A stretch of DNA of 64,000 nucleotides, from NCBI RefSeq assembly GCF_029846235.1, contig NZ_JARVWP010000014.1, forward strand, positions 130,041 through 194,040. The letters run 5' to 3'. Source of the stretch: Bradyrhizobium sp. CER78 (lineage in GTDB: Bacteria > Pseudomonadota > Alphaproteobacteria > Rhizobiales > Xanthobacteraceae). Position numbers and translations under genes: made by a program. Positions 47,508 through 56,213 of the stretch are shown here, in pieces. Each line of letters opens with the position of its first letter. The first letter of the stretch is position 1. Under the pieces are notes generated by a model. That model saw only the letters and a list, made by a program, of their open reading frames with translations. It did no database searches and was not told the DNA's origin.

Positions 47508-47579
47508 GTGGCGCGATTCAACGATCCCCACCTCAAGCGTGGCCCCGTCAACGCCCTGCAAATGCGTTTGCAGGGCTGA
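47508..47579 (+). CDS. Candidate leader peptide upstream of ABC-F ATPase, 23 codons
   Basis: GTG at 47508 is preceded by AAAGGAGGG (47493-47500) with a 7-nt gap, a near-perfect Shine-Dalgarno sequence and the strongest of this region. The frame encodes M-ARFNDPHLKRGPVNAL-QMRLQG and stops at TGA (47577-47579). Codons 16 to 23 form the perfect hairpin GCCCTGCAAA-TGCG-TTTGCAGGGC. The arrangement resembles ribosome-sensing leaders of antibiotic-resistance ABC-F genes, where stalling changes RNA folding. This is inference; the peptide is not known to me. Confidence 0.5.
   Translation: MARFNDPHLKRGPVNALQMRLQG
47553..47576 (+). promoter_or_regulatory. Perfect hairpin across the end of the leader reading frame
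   Basis: GCCCTGCAAA (47553-47562), loop TGCG, TTTGCAGGGC (47567-47576). A 10-bp stem without mismatches, inside the last codons of the short frame. No poly-T tract follows, so it is not a simple terminator. Confidence 0.55.
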
Positions 47580-47751
47580 CCGGAAACTCGCCTAAAATCT
47601 CTTCCTGGTCTGCCCTTCGTGGCCGTGCGGCGTCGAACGTTTGAGCGTTCGCGCCTGCACCTCAATCCCTCGCCGCGCTTCGACATGCACATCCGATGGC
47701 TGGACGCCTCGCGATGTCGTCGTGATCGCCGGCAAGACCAGAGAATTGACC

Positions 47752-49275
47752 GTGACCCTCATCAATGTGCGCAATCTCGGCGTGACGCTGAACGCGCCGC
47801 TGTTTTCCGACCTGAACTTCGTCGTCAATGCCGGCGACCGCATCGGCCTCGTCGCCGCCAACGGCCGCGGCAAGTCAACGCTGCTGCGCTGCATCGCCGG
47901 TGCGATGGAGCCCAACGAAGGCGACATCACCCGCGCCCGCGGGCTGACCGTCGGCCATGTCGCGCAGGATGCGCCAATGAGCCTGCTGGACACGGCGTTC
48001 CATGCCGCCGTCCTTGGCGCGCTGCCCGGCGAGCAACGCGGCAGCGAAGGTTGGCGGGTCGACGTCGCCCTGCAATCGCTCGAGGTGCCGGAGGAGCTGT
48101 GGGCGCGTCCGCTCAAGCAGCTGAGCGGCGGCTGGCTACGGCTTGCGCTGCTCGCCCGCGTGCTGGTGACCGAGCCCGACATATTGCTGCTCGACGAGCC
48201 GACCAACCATCTCGACCTCGCCAAGATCGCCCGGCTCGAGGCCTGGCTGAATGCGCTGCCGCGCGAGATGCCGGTGGTGATCGCAAGCCACGATCGCGCC
48301 TTTCTCGACGCGACCACCAACCGGACGCTGTTCCTGCGCCCGGAGCGGTCGCAGCTGTTCGCGTTGCCCTACACCGCGGCGCGGGCGGCGGTCGACGAAT
48401 TCGATGCCTCGGACGAGCGGCGCTATCAGCGCGACATGAAGACCGTCCGTCAGCTGCGGCAGCAGGCCGCGAAACTCAACAATCTCGGCATCAATTCCGG
48501 CAGCGACCTCCTGCTGTCGAAGACCAAGCAATTGAAGCAGCGCGCCGAGAAACTGGAGGAGACGGCGAAGCCGGCGCACATGGAACGCTCGGCCGGCACG
48601 ATCCGGCTCGCCAACCGCGACACCCATGCCAAGGTCCTGATCAGGCTGAAGAACGCTGAGATCGCCACCCCCGATGGCCGCCCGTTGTTCAGGACCGGCC
48701 AGCAGTTCATCTGCAAGGGCGACCGGATCGCGCTGCTCGGGCCGAACGGCGCCGGCAAGACCCGGTTCGTCGCGGCGCTGCGGCTGGCGATCGAGACCCC
48801 CGCGGCGGCAGCCGCCGAAATCCGGGCCACCGAGTCACTGGTTACAGGCTATTGCGACCAGGCGCTGGCCGATCTCAGGGATGGCGACACGCCGATGCGG
48901 ATGCTGACGCGGCGCTTCGAGGTCGGCGATCAGCGGGCGCGCGGCCTGCTCGCCGGTGCCGGCCTCTCGATCGAGATGCAGGGCCGTCCGATCGGGCGGC
49001 TGTCGGGCGGGCAGAAGGCCCGTCTCGGCATGCTGGTGCTGCGGCTGACCCATCCGAACTTCTATCTGCTCGACGAGCCGACCAACCACCTCGACATCGA
49101 GGGCCAGGAGACCCTGGAGGAGGAACTGATGGAGCAACAGGCCAGCTGCCTGTTGGTGTCGCACGATCGCCAGTTCGTGCGGACGGTGGCCAACCGGTTC
49201 TGGGTGATCGAAGGCAGGAAGCTGATCGAGGTCGATGGACCCGAAGGCTTCTTCGCCTCCGCGGGCGCAGGCTGA
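47752..49275 (+). CDS. ABC-F family ATPase
   Basis: A 507-residue soluble protein with two ABC domains and no membrane part; ABC-F proteins act on the ribosome. Domain 1 has AANGRGKST, LSGGW and LLLDEPTNHLD. Domain 2 has GPNGAGKT, LSGGQKARLGM and YLLDEPTNHLD. The linker (about 225-310) is basic and helical, as in factors that enter the tRNA exit site. LSGGW in place of LSGGQ in domain 1 is a mild deviation. GTG at 47752 is chosen because it opens at the conserved N-terminus; GTG at 47722 is possible. Confidence 0.9.
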   Translation: MTLINVRNLGVTLNAPLFSDLNFVVNAGDRIGLVAANGRGKSTLLRCIAGAMEPNEGDITRARGLTVGHVAQDAPMSLLDTAFHAAVLGALPGEQRGSEGWRVDVALQSLEVPEELWARPLKQLSGGWLRLALLARVLVTEPDILLLDEPTNHLDLAKIARLEAWLNALPREMPVVIASHDRAFLDATTNRTLFLRPERSQLFALPYTAARAAVDEFDASDERRYQRDMKTVRQLRQQAAKLNNLGINSGSDLLLSKTKQLKQRAEKLEETAKPAHMERSAGTIRLANRDTHAKVLIRLKNAEIATPDGRPLFRTGQQFICKGDRIALLGPNGAGKTRFVAALRLAIETPAAAAAEIRATESLVTGYCDQALADLRDGDTPMRMLTRRFEVGDQRARGLLAGAGLSIEMQGRPIGRLSGGQKARLGMLVLRLTHPNFYLLDEPTNHLDIEGQETLEEELMEQQASCLLVSHDRQFVRTVANRFWVIEGRKLIEVDGPEGFFASAGAG

Positions 49276-49338
49276 TGCTTGATGCTTTTTTCTGCGAGCA
49301 CGTATTTCGTTCGCATTGAAATGCGATAGGCGTCGTGC

Positions 49339-50802
49339 ATGGCGGACTATGACGTCGCGATCATCGGCGGTGGCCTGAACGGCACGAGCGTGGCTCGCGA
49401 CGCGGCCGGCCGCGGCCTGCGCGTGATCCTGCTGGAGCAGGGCGATCTCGGCTCCGGCGCGTCGCAGGCCTCGCCGCGGCTGGTCCACGGCGACCTGGCC
49501 GGTCTGGAGCGGCGCGAGTTCTTCCGTGTCCGCAGGGCGCTCAGGGAACGCGACGTCTGGCTGCGCATCGCACCGCATCTGGTGCGGCCGATGCGCTTCG
49601 CGATCCCGGCGCATGCCGAGGAACGGCCGCCGTGGCATTTGCGGTCGTTGCTGCTGCTCTATGAGCATCTGGCCTCGCGCAGCGGCCTGCCGCGCTCGAC
49701 GACCCTCGACGTCACTCACCATCCGGTCGGCAATGCGTTGAAACGGCCGTTCGGAACTGCGTTCGAATATTCCGACTGCGTCGTCGACGATTCCCGGCTC
49801 GTCGTGCTCACCGCCGTCGATGCCGCGGCGCGCGGCGCCGAGATCCGCACCGGCGCGCGCGTGACCCGGGCCGAGCGCGGCGACACCTGGCGACTGGTCG
49901 CGATCGATCGCGGCTATCGGCGGGTGATCACGTCGCGGTCGCTGGTCAACGCGACCGGCGCCTGGACCGCCTCCGTTGCCGATACCGTGTTGCGGGTGCC
50001 GGCGCCACAGCTTGCGACCGTGCAGATCAGCCAGATCGTGGTGCGCCGCCTGTTCGATTGCGACAATGTCTATGCGTTCCAGAATCCCGATGGACAGTTG
50101 ATCTTCGCCAGTCCCTATGAGCGCGACTTCACCCTGATCGGTAGCGTCAGTCATGCCTTCAAGGGCGATCCCGCCATTGTCGCGATGGATGTGCGTGAGG
50201 TGGCCTATCTCTGTGACGCAGCCAATCGCTATTTTCGCGAACAAATTGCGCCAGTCGATGTGCTGCGGACGATCTCCGGCGCCAATTCCGTCGTCGCGGC
50301 CGGCCGGCGCATGGGCGGCGGGGCCGCCTCGCTCGACTACAGGCGCGGCAGGGCGCCGCTGCTCACGATCTTCGGCGGCGACGTGACCACCGCGCGGCGC
50401 CGCGCCGAGCGGGCGGTGACGGAGTTCACGCGGTTCTATCCGATGACGCCGCGCTGGACCGCGACCGCGCCGCTGCCGGGCGGCGAATTCGCCTGGCAGC
50501 GCTTCGAGACCGAGGTCGACATCGCGCGCGACCGCTGGCGCTTCCTCAGCGACGCCCAGGCGCGGCGGCTGGTGGCCGCCTATGGGCTGAACGTCAGGGA
50601 TGTTCTGGGAGATGCCAAAGAAAAGGCCGATCTCGGCCCCGCCTTTGGTCCTGAGCTGACCGGCGCCGAGGTGCGCTACCTCATGCGCAAGGAATGGGCG
50701 CGCTTTCCCGACGATATCCTGTGGCGCCGCTCCAAGCTCGGTTTGACTATGCCGCAAGCCGATCGTGATGCGCTGGCGGCATTCATGGCGAAGCCGGATT
50801 GA
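49339..50802 (+). CDS. GlpD-like FAD protein with substituted active-site motifs
   Basis: A 487-residue protein that aligns along its whole length with aerobic glycerol-3-phosphate dehydrogenase GlpD (FAD motif GGGLNGTSVARDAAGRG, FEYSDCVVDDSRLV, LVNATGAW, FTLIG, PLPGG, KEWARFPDDILWRRSKLG). The conserved active-site motifs are changed: HGGLRYLE is HGDLAGLE (A54, G55), the GSHIVV His is Gln (ISQIVV, Q232), GTTD is GSVS (268-271), SGVRPL is SGANSV (N316) and GGK-TT is GGDVTT (D348). FAD binding is likely kept; G3P oxidation is doubtful. It lies 63 bp after the ABC-F gene. Confidence 0.85.
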   Translation: MADYDVAIIGGGLNGTSVARDAAGRGLRVILLEQGDLGSGASQASPRLVHGDLAGLERREFFRVRRALRERDVWLRIAPHLVRPMRFAIPAHAEERPPWHLRSLLLLYEHLASRSGLPRSTTLDVTHHPVGNALKRPFGTAFEYSDCVVDDSRLVVLTAVDAAARGAEIRTGARVTRAERGDTWRLVAIDRGYRRVITSRSLVNATGAWTASVADTVLRVPAPQLATVQISQIVVRRLFDCDNVYAFQNPDGQLIFASPYERDFTLIGSVSHAFKGDPAIVAMDVREVAYLCDAANRYFREQIAPVDVLRTISGANSVVAAGRRMGGGAASLDYRRGRAPLLTIFGGDVTTARRRAERAVTEFTRFYPMTPRWTATAPLPGGEFAWQRFETEVDIARDRWRFLSDAQARRLVAAYGLNVRDVLGDAKEKADLGPAFGPELTGAEVRYLMRKEWARFPDDILWRRSKLGLTMPQADRDALAAFMAKPD

Positions 50803-50809
50803 GGATCGG

Positions 50810-52120
50810 CTATTGCCGCGCGGCCTCCTGCGACCAGGCGAGGTCGCGCCGCGATGGACGGCGATGCAGCCGGTCCGCGATCAAGTTCGTTGCCTGTCGG
50901 CCCTGACCGGCGCGCAGGCACGCCACGATGAAGGTGTCCTCCCACAATTCGCGTTGCGCATGGCTGCCGCCGATCCGCACCAGCTCGGGCATCAGCGGCG
51001 CCAGGATGCGCACGGCGCTCTCATGGTCGCCGGCCGCGAAGGCGGCAATGCCGCGGCCGAGGCCGATCGCGGCAGGGCCGGGCGCCAGTTTGCCGTCGGC
51101 ATCGCGCGCCGCCATCTCGGCGAGCCGCGCCTCGAGCGCATCGTTGTTCGTCGTGGCGGCGACCAGCGCGTGGTGGACGTCGGCGAAATGCGCGCCGGCC
51201 TTCGGGAAATAGCCGTCGCCATAGGCGGCGACATCCTTCCAGTGCGCCTCGAGACCGGTCTTACCGGCGACCGACAGCCGCCACAGCAGCGAAGCCGTGT
51301 CGGTGTAGATATTGAGCGGCGGATAGGGCCGGCCCGCCGGCTTGATATGCTGCTCGTAAATGGCGAGCGCGCTGTCGGCGTCGCCTTCCTCGATCGCGAT
51401 CAGAGCGAGGTGCCAGGCGAGATGGCCCTGCAGGAAGCTGGTGCGATCATTCGCCGGCAGCCATGCCGAGAGGAAGCTGCGGCCTTCCGCCGCGTCGCCC
51501 TGCTCGAACAGTGCATGCGCCAGCGCGTGCGCGGCGCCGCCATTCTCGGGCTTCAGCGCGTAGCCGCGCTCGGTGATGGCGCGGCCCGAGACGAGGTCGC
51601 CGGCCTCGGTCTTCGACCAGCCGAGATAGGTGAGAAACCACCAATCGTCGCCATAGTCGCTGGCGTAACGCTCGGAGATGGCGAGCCGTGCGGCGTCATG
51701 GTCGGATCGGCCGGAGAAGGCATAGAGGCCGAAGGCGCCGAGCAACAGCGAGAGTATCTGCGCATCGCGCGGATATTCGGTGAGATGCTGTTCGGCCGCC
51801 GTCATCGCCTTCTTGCCCTGGCCCTCGATCACGGACGCGATGATCTCGATGTGCTGACGCTCGCGCGGGCTCGCGGCCGCCGCGAGTTGCCGCGCATCGC
51901 TGGCCTTGGCGCGGGCTGCGGCCGCTTCCATGTTGAGCTGGTGGACGCGGGCACGGCCGAGATGGGCCAACGCGAAATCGGGATCCTCGGCGATCGCTGC
52001 CTCGAACGCTGCATCGGCGCCGAGCTGCGCCGCCAGCATGCGATCGACGCCGTCGACATAGTATGCAGCTGCGCGGTCCGAACTGGTGGTCAGCGGCAGG
52101 CCGTAGCGGTCGCAAATCAT
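50810..52120 (-). CDS. TTC38-like tetratricopeptide repeat protein
   Basis: A 436-residue soluble helical protein: AAAYYVDGVDRMLAAQLGAD, FEAAIAEDPDFALAHLGRAR, then repeated TPR-like hairpins, with segments typical of the TTC38 family (HLTEYPRDAQILSLLLGAF, WWFLTYLGWSKTEAGD). No signal peptide or catalytic motif is visible. Family members are found in bacteria and eukaryotes without a defined biochemical role. It converges with the GlpD-like gene, 7 bp apart. Confidence 0.82.
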   Translation of the reverse strand: MICDRYGLPLTTSSDRAAAYYVDGVDRMLAAQLGADAAFEAAIAEDPDFALAHLGRARVHQLNMEAAAARAKASDARQLAAAASPRERQHIEIIASVIEGQGKKAMTAAEQHLTEYPRDAQILSLLLGAFGLYAFSGRSDHDAARLAISERYASDYGDDWWFLTYLGWSKTEAGDLVSGRAITERGYALKPENGGAAHALAHALFEQGDAAEGRSFLSAWLPANDRTSFLQGHLAWHLALIAIEEGDADSALAIYEQHIKPAGRPYPPLNIYTDTASLLWRLSVAGKTGLEAHWKDVAAYGDGYFPKAGAHFADVHHALVAATTNNDALEARLAEMAARDADGKLAPGPAAIGLGRGIAAFAAGDHESAVRILAPLMPELVRIGGSHAQRELWEDTFIVACLRAGQGRQATNLIADRLHRRPSRRDLAWSQEAARQ

Positions 52121-52353
52121 CGGTTGTCCTCCCGAGTTTCGCCGCGAAGTCTAGGGCATGTGCTCATAAAGGCAACGAGCCCCTTCGGGGCTTACGTCTG
52201 CTTAGCCCTCAGCAGCATCGCAAGAGCTGATATCGCCGGAGGTCCGAGTTGGGCCACAAGCGGCCTTCCGCACCGTGAGAAGGCAGTGCAGTGTAGTCGA
52301 TATTGCCTTAGATTGCGCAGTTGGAGAGTAACGGTCTGTAAGGCTGAAGATCG

Positions 52354-52932
52354 ATGGACGCGATCAGGTTCGAACTGCGTGACATTAACGCCGAAATGGT
52401 TCAGGCGTGGCAGCGGTATTTCATGGACATTCCCAACGTTCGGATATCTCAAGGTGAGATATTCGACAGTTCAGCAGATGCCATTGTCAGCCCAGCGAAT
52501 AGTTTCGGCTACATGGACGGTGGCATCGATCTCGTCTATCTGCATCGGTTTGGCTGGGAATTACAGACGAGACTTCAGACGCACATTAAGGCTGACTACG
52601 ATGGCGAGTTGCCTGTGGGGCAAGCGACCATCATCGAGACCTTCGACGAGACAATCCCGTATCTAGTCAGCGCACCAACGATGCGCGTTCCGACGAATGT
52701 GGCAAATACAGTCAATGCTTACTTGGCATTCCGAGCAGCAATGCGCGCGATCAAGCAGCACAATCGCGAGTACCCTGGATCCATCCGTACCGTCCTTTGT
52801 CCCGGGCTATGTACCGCTATCGGGCGAATGCCAGCCGAACTCGCAGCTAGGCAAATGGCAGCCGCCTTTGAAGTTTGTATTCTAAACCAGACCGTGAGCC
52901 CAAGTGGACATCGGTACCTTCTTGGCGATTGA
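52354..52932 (+). CDS. Macro domain protein
   Basis: A 192-residue protein of one macro domain. DSSADAIVSPANSFGYMDGG carries the adenosine-contact Asp/Asn region and GGGID-like loop, and VLCPGLCTAIGRMPAE is the second ligand loop. Macro domains bind or hydrolyse ADP-ribose and its esters. No ADP-ribosyltransferase gene such as darT is adjacent. Base composition of 52200-53040 is clearly lower in GC than that of the flanks, suggesting recent acquisition. Confidence 0.8.
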   Translation: MDAIRFELRDINAEMVQAWQRYFMDIPNVRISQGEIFDSSADAIVSPANSFGYMDGGIDLVYLHRFGWELQTRLQTHIKADYDGELPVGQATIIETFDETIPYLVSAPTMRVPTNVANTVNAYLAFRAAMRAIKQHNREYPGSIRTVLCPGLCTAIGRMPAELAARQMAAAFEVCILNQTVSPSGHRYLLGD

Positions 52933-53157
52933 TTGAGCAGCCTGATGGTTGATTTCGGCTTTGGGTTAAAAGCGGTAAGGTTCAGACTAAGCAAGTGCCT
53001 TCCGGTTTGTACCTCAAAGCCGACGCAACGCATTAAGAGCCCCCCTGCAGAGGCCGACAATATTGCGGGAGATGTCCGTGAGGCGGTTGAGCCGGTGGCG
53101 ATCCGCCGCTAGCTTGCCGCCAGGATTGGACCTTGTGGGGAATCGGGGCTTCTTGAC

Positions 53158-54321
53158 GTGACATCGGGCGAAGCGAGTGCGGAGGCGGCAAAGCCGCTGC
53201 CTGAACCGGCCGTCTCGGACATGCCGCTGCTGCGGATCGAGGGCGTCGCAAAATCGTTCGGGAATTTCCGCGCGGTCGACAAGCTCTCGCTCGATATCCG
53301 CGCCGGCGAGTTCTTCGCGCTGCTCGGCCCGAGCGGCTGCGGCAAGACCACGCTGCTGCGGATGCTCGCGGGCTTCGAGACGCCGGACGAGGGCCGCATC
53401 CTGCTCGGCGGCAGCGACATCGCCCAGGTGCTGCCGCATGAGCGGCCCGTCAACATGATGTTCCAGAACTATGCGCTGTTCCCGCATCTGTCGGTGCGGG
53501 ATAACATTGCGTTCGGATTGAAGCGCGCCGGCATGGCGCGCAAGGATATCGCGACCCGCGTCGCGGAGATGGTGGCGCTCGTCAAGCTCGAGGGGCTCGA
53601 GAAGCGCAAGCCCGACCAGCTCTCCGGCGGACAGCGGCAGCGCGTGGCGCTGGCGCGCTCGCTGGCGCGCCGGCCGCAGGTGCTGCTGCTCGACGAGCCG
53701 CTCGCCGCGCTCGACAAGAAGCTGCGCGAGAGCACGCAAGGCGAGCTGATGGAGCTGCAGCGCCGGCTCGGCATGACCTTCATCATCGTCACCCATGACC
53801 AGGAGGAGGCGATGACGATGGCCGGCCGGATCGGCGTGATGGATGCCGGCCGGCTGGTGCAGGTCGCAACCCCGCGCAATCTCTATGAGGCGCCGGCCTC
53901 GCGCTGGATTGCCGAGTTCGTCGGTGACATCAACCTGTTCAACGGTCAGGTCACCGCCCGCGACCGCGGCCGCCTGACGGTATCCACCACGGAAGCAGGC
54001 ACGCTCGCGGTCAGCGAGCTGTGGCCGCCGGTGACCAAGGAGGCCGTCAGCGTCGCGATCCGTCCCGAGAAGGTGAAGCTGTCGCGCCGCGCGCCGGCAT
54101 CGGATGCGGGCGCATCGCAGCCGATCAACCGGCTGGAAGGCGTCGTCATCGACGTCAACTATCTCGGCGGCATCACCAGCTATCGGGTGAAGCTGGAGAC
54201 GGGCGCGGTGGTGCGCTCGTCGATGGCCAACACCGCGCGGCTCGATGTCGATGCCTATTTGGCCGGCCAGCGGGTGGTGGCGTGGTTCACCGCCGACGAT
54301 TGCCTGGTGCTGGAGCAATGA
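53158..54321 (+). CDS. Polyamine-type ABC transporter ATPase (PotA/PotG-like)
   Basis: A 387-residue ATPase. Walker A GPSGCGKTT, signature LSGGQRQRVALAR and Walker B LLLDEPLAALD are intact, and a TOBE/OB regulatory tail follows (about 240-385). The N-terminal core PLLRIEGVAKSFGNFRAVDKLSL is typical of PotA. The start is GTG at 53158; ATG at 53221 is a possible alternative. The gene overlaps the next permease by ATGA. No periplasmic binding protein is in the operon. Confidence 0.9.
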   Translation: MTSGEASAEAAKPLPEPAVSDMPLLRIEGVAKSFGNFRAVDKLSLDIRAGEFFALLGPSGCGKTTLLRMLAGFETPDEGRILLGGSDIAQVLPHERPVNMMFQNYALFPHLSVRDNIAFGLKRAGMARKDIATRVAEMVALVKLEGLEKRKPDQLSGGQRQRVALARSLARRPQVLLLDEPLAALDKKLRESTQGELMELQRRLGMTFIIVTHDQEEAMTMAGRIGVMDAGRLVQVATPRNLYEAPASRWIAEFVGDINLFNGQVTARDRGRLTVSTTEAGTLAVSELWPPVTKEAVSVAIRPEKVKLSRRAPASDAGASQPINRLEGVVIDVNYLGGITSYRVKLETGAVVRSSMANTARLDVDAYLAGQRVVAWFTADDCLVLEQ

Positions 54322-55232
54322 GCGCGCGCCGCATCTTCGCCCGGCCGGCGCGGTTTGCCGCGATCGCGCCCTATCTCTGGATGGTGCTGTTCTTCCTGGT
54401 GCCGTTCGGCTTCGTGCTGAAGATCAGCCTGTCGCAGACCGCGATCGCGCAGCCGCCCTATACGCCGGTGTTCGATTTCAGCGAAGGGCGCGCGGCGCTG
54501 GCGGCTGCGTTTGCGCAATTGTCGTTCGACAATTTCGGCCTGCTGGTTCAGGACAATCTCTACATCCTGTCCTATCTGCGCAGCCTCGTCGTCGCGGTGA
54601 CCTCGACGCTGATCCTGCTCTTGATCGGCTATCCCATCGCCTACGGCATGGCGCGGCTGCCGCAGCGCTGGCAGGCCGTGGCGATGATGCTGGTCATCGT
54701 GCCGTTCTGGACCTCGTTCCTGATCCGCATCTATGCCTGGATCAACATCCTGCAGCATGACGGTCTGCTCAACCAGGTTCTCCTCACGCTGCACATTGTC
54801 TCCGCGCCGGTGGTCTGGCTGTCGACCGACAGCGCGATGTATCTCGGCATCGTCTATTCCTATCTGCCGTTCATGATCCTGCCGCTCTATGCGACGCTGT
54901 CGAAGATGGATGCGTCGCTGCTGGAGGCCGCCGGCGATCTCGGCGCCTCGCCGCGGCAGGCGTTCTGGCTGGTGACATTTCCGCTGTCGCTGCCGGGCGT
55001 CGGCGCCGGTGCGCTGCTCTGTTTCATCCCGATCGTCGGCGAATTCGTGATCCCCGACCTGCTCGCCGGCTCCAACTCGCTGATGATCGGGCAGACGTTG
55101 TGGCTCGAATTCTTCACCAACAAGGACTGGCCGGTGGCATCCGCCGCCGCGGTCGCGCTGTTGCTCCTGCTGGTGCCGCCGCTCGTGCTCTACGACCGCC
55201 TGCAACGGCGGCAGCTCGAGGCGAACCGCTGA
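54318..55232 (+). CDS. Polyamine-type ABC permease (PotB/PotH-like)
   Basis: A 304-residue inner-membrane permease with six helices. The EAA-loop lies in DASLLEAAGDLGASPRQAFWLVTFPLSLPG. The ATG at 54318 overlaps the ATPase stop (ATGA). It pairs with the next gene. Confidence 0.92.
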   Translation: MSARRIFARPARFAAIAPYLWMVLFFLVPFGFVLKISLSQTAIAQPPYTPVFDFSEGRAALAAAFAQLSFDNFGLLVQDNLYILSYLRSLVVAVTSTLILLLIGYPIAYGMARLPQRWQAVAMMLVIVPFWTSFLIRIYAWINILQHDGLLNQVLLTLHIVSAPVVWLSTDSAMYLGIVYSYLPFMILPLYATLSKMDASLLEAAGDLGASPRQAFWLVTFPLSLPGVGAGALLCFIPIVGEFVIPDLLAGSNSLMIGQTLWLEFFTNKDWPVASAAAVALLLLLVPPLVLYDRLQRRQLEANR

Positions 55233-56047
55233 TGGCGCACACCGTCACCAGGCTCACGCGCTTCAACATGACCTCGCTGGCGCTCGGGCTGGCGTTCCTC
55301 TATCTGCCGATCGTCATCCTCGTGATCTACTCGTTCAACGCCTCGCGGCTGGTCACGGTGTGGGGCGGCTGGTCGCTGCGCTGGTATCATGAGTTCTTCA
55401 ACGACCGCGCCATGCTGGAGGCGGCGTGGATGAGCCTGTCGGTCGCCGCGGTGTCGGCGACACTGGCGACGCTGCTGGGCACGCTGGCGGCGGTCGGGCT
55501 GGCGCGGGGCGAGCGGTTCCGGGGGCGGGCGCTGTTCTCCGGCATGCTGTATTCGCCGCTGGTGATGCCCGAGGTGATCTCCGGCCTGTCGCTGCTGCTG
55601 CTGTTCGTGGCGCTGAATGCCGAGCGCGGCTTCTGGACCGTGACGATCGCCCACACCACGCTGACGATGTGCTTTGTCACCGTGGTGGTGCAGTCGCGCC
55701 TCTCCGCGCTCGACCGCAGCCTGGAGGAAGCCGCAATGGACCTCGGCTGCGATCCGGTGCGCGCGTTCCTGATGGTGACGCTGCCGCTGATCGTGCCGGC
55801 GATCGTCGCGGGTTGGATGCTGGCCTTCACGCTGTCGCTCGACGACGTCGTGATCGCGAGCTTCACCACCGGTCCCGGCTCGGCGACGCTGCCGATCCGG
55901 ATCTACTCCGAGGTCCGGCTCGGTGTGAAGCCCGAGATCAACGCGATCTGCACGCTGGTGATCGCGCTGATCGCCGTGATCATCGTGGTGGCGTCGTTCG
56001 CCTCGAAGCTGTCAAGCGCGCGCGGCGAGAGCGCCGCGCCGCTCTAG
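55232..56047 (+). CDS. Polyamine-type ABC permease (PotC/PotI-like)
   Basis: A 271-residue permease with six helices and the EAA segment DRSLEEAAMDLGCDPVRAF. The start overlaps the previous stop codon by one base (TGATG), typical of translational coupling. The next bases are the palindromic repeat copy C, where the operon ends. Confidence 0.92.
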   Translation: MAHTVTRLTRFNMTSLALGLAFLYLPIVILVIYSFNASRLVTVWGGWSLRWYHEFFNDRAMLEAAWMSLSVAAVSATLATLLGTLAAVGLARGERFRGRALFSGMLYSPLVMPEVISGLSLLLLFVALNAERGFWTVTIAHTTLTMCFVTVVVQSRLSALDRSLEEAAMDLGCDPVRAFLMVTLPLIVPAIVAGWMLAFTLSLDDVVIASFTTGPGSATLPIRIYSEVRLGVKPEINAICTLVIALIAVIIVVASFASKLSSARGESAAPL

Positions 56048-56211
56048 AGCATGATGGTTGAGCTCGTGCTTCACCTCTCCCTTGGGAGAGGTCGGCGCGC
56101 AGCGCCGGGTGAGGGATTATGGTCTCTCGTTAGTGCCGCGGCCCCTCACCCGGATTGCTTCGCAATCCGACCTCTCCCCGGCGGGGAGAGGTGAGCCGAG
56201 ACCGCGCCAAG
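56048..56211. repeat. Mosaic palindromic repeat, copy C (reverse orientation)
   Basis: A reduced, reverse-oriented relative of copies A and B. The arms are CACCTCTCCCTTGGGAGAGG (56072-56091) and CCTCTCCCCGGCGGGGAGAGG. The apical hairpin here is only GGATTGC-TTC-GCAATCC (56152-56168), lacking the extended stem seen in A and B. It separates two convergent ABC operons and may end transcription in both directions. Confidence 0.8.
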
Positions 56212-56213
56212 CC

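Larger units (their letters stand above)
47399..47751. other. Leader region of the ABC-F gene, 353 bp
   Basis: It contains a short reading frame with a strong Shine-Dalgarno sequence (47494-47579), its terminal hairpin (47553-47576) and a second weak hairpin CGAACG...CGTTCG (about 47634-47651). No other gene is supported. The frames open through this region are not conserved-looking. Confidence 0.6.

Noticed and set aside
50765..52666. Open plus-strand frame of 633 codons opposite the TTC38-like gene
   Set aside because: It runs through the TTC38-like gene and into the macro gene in another phase; no recognisable protein.
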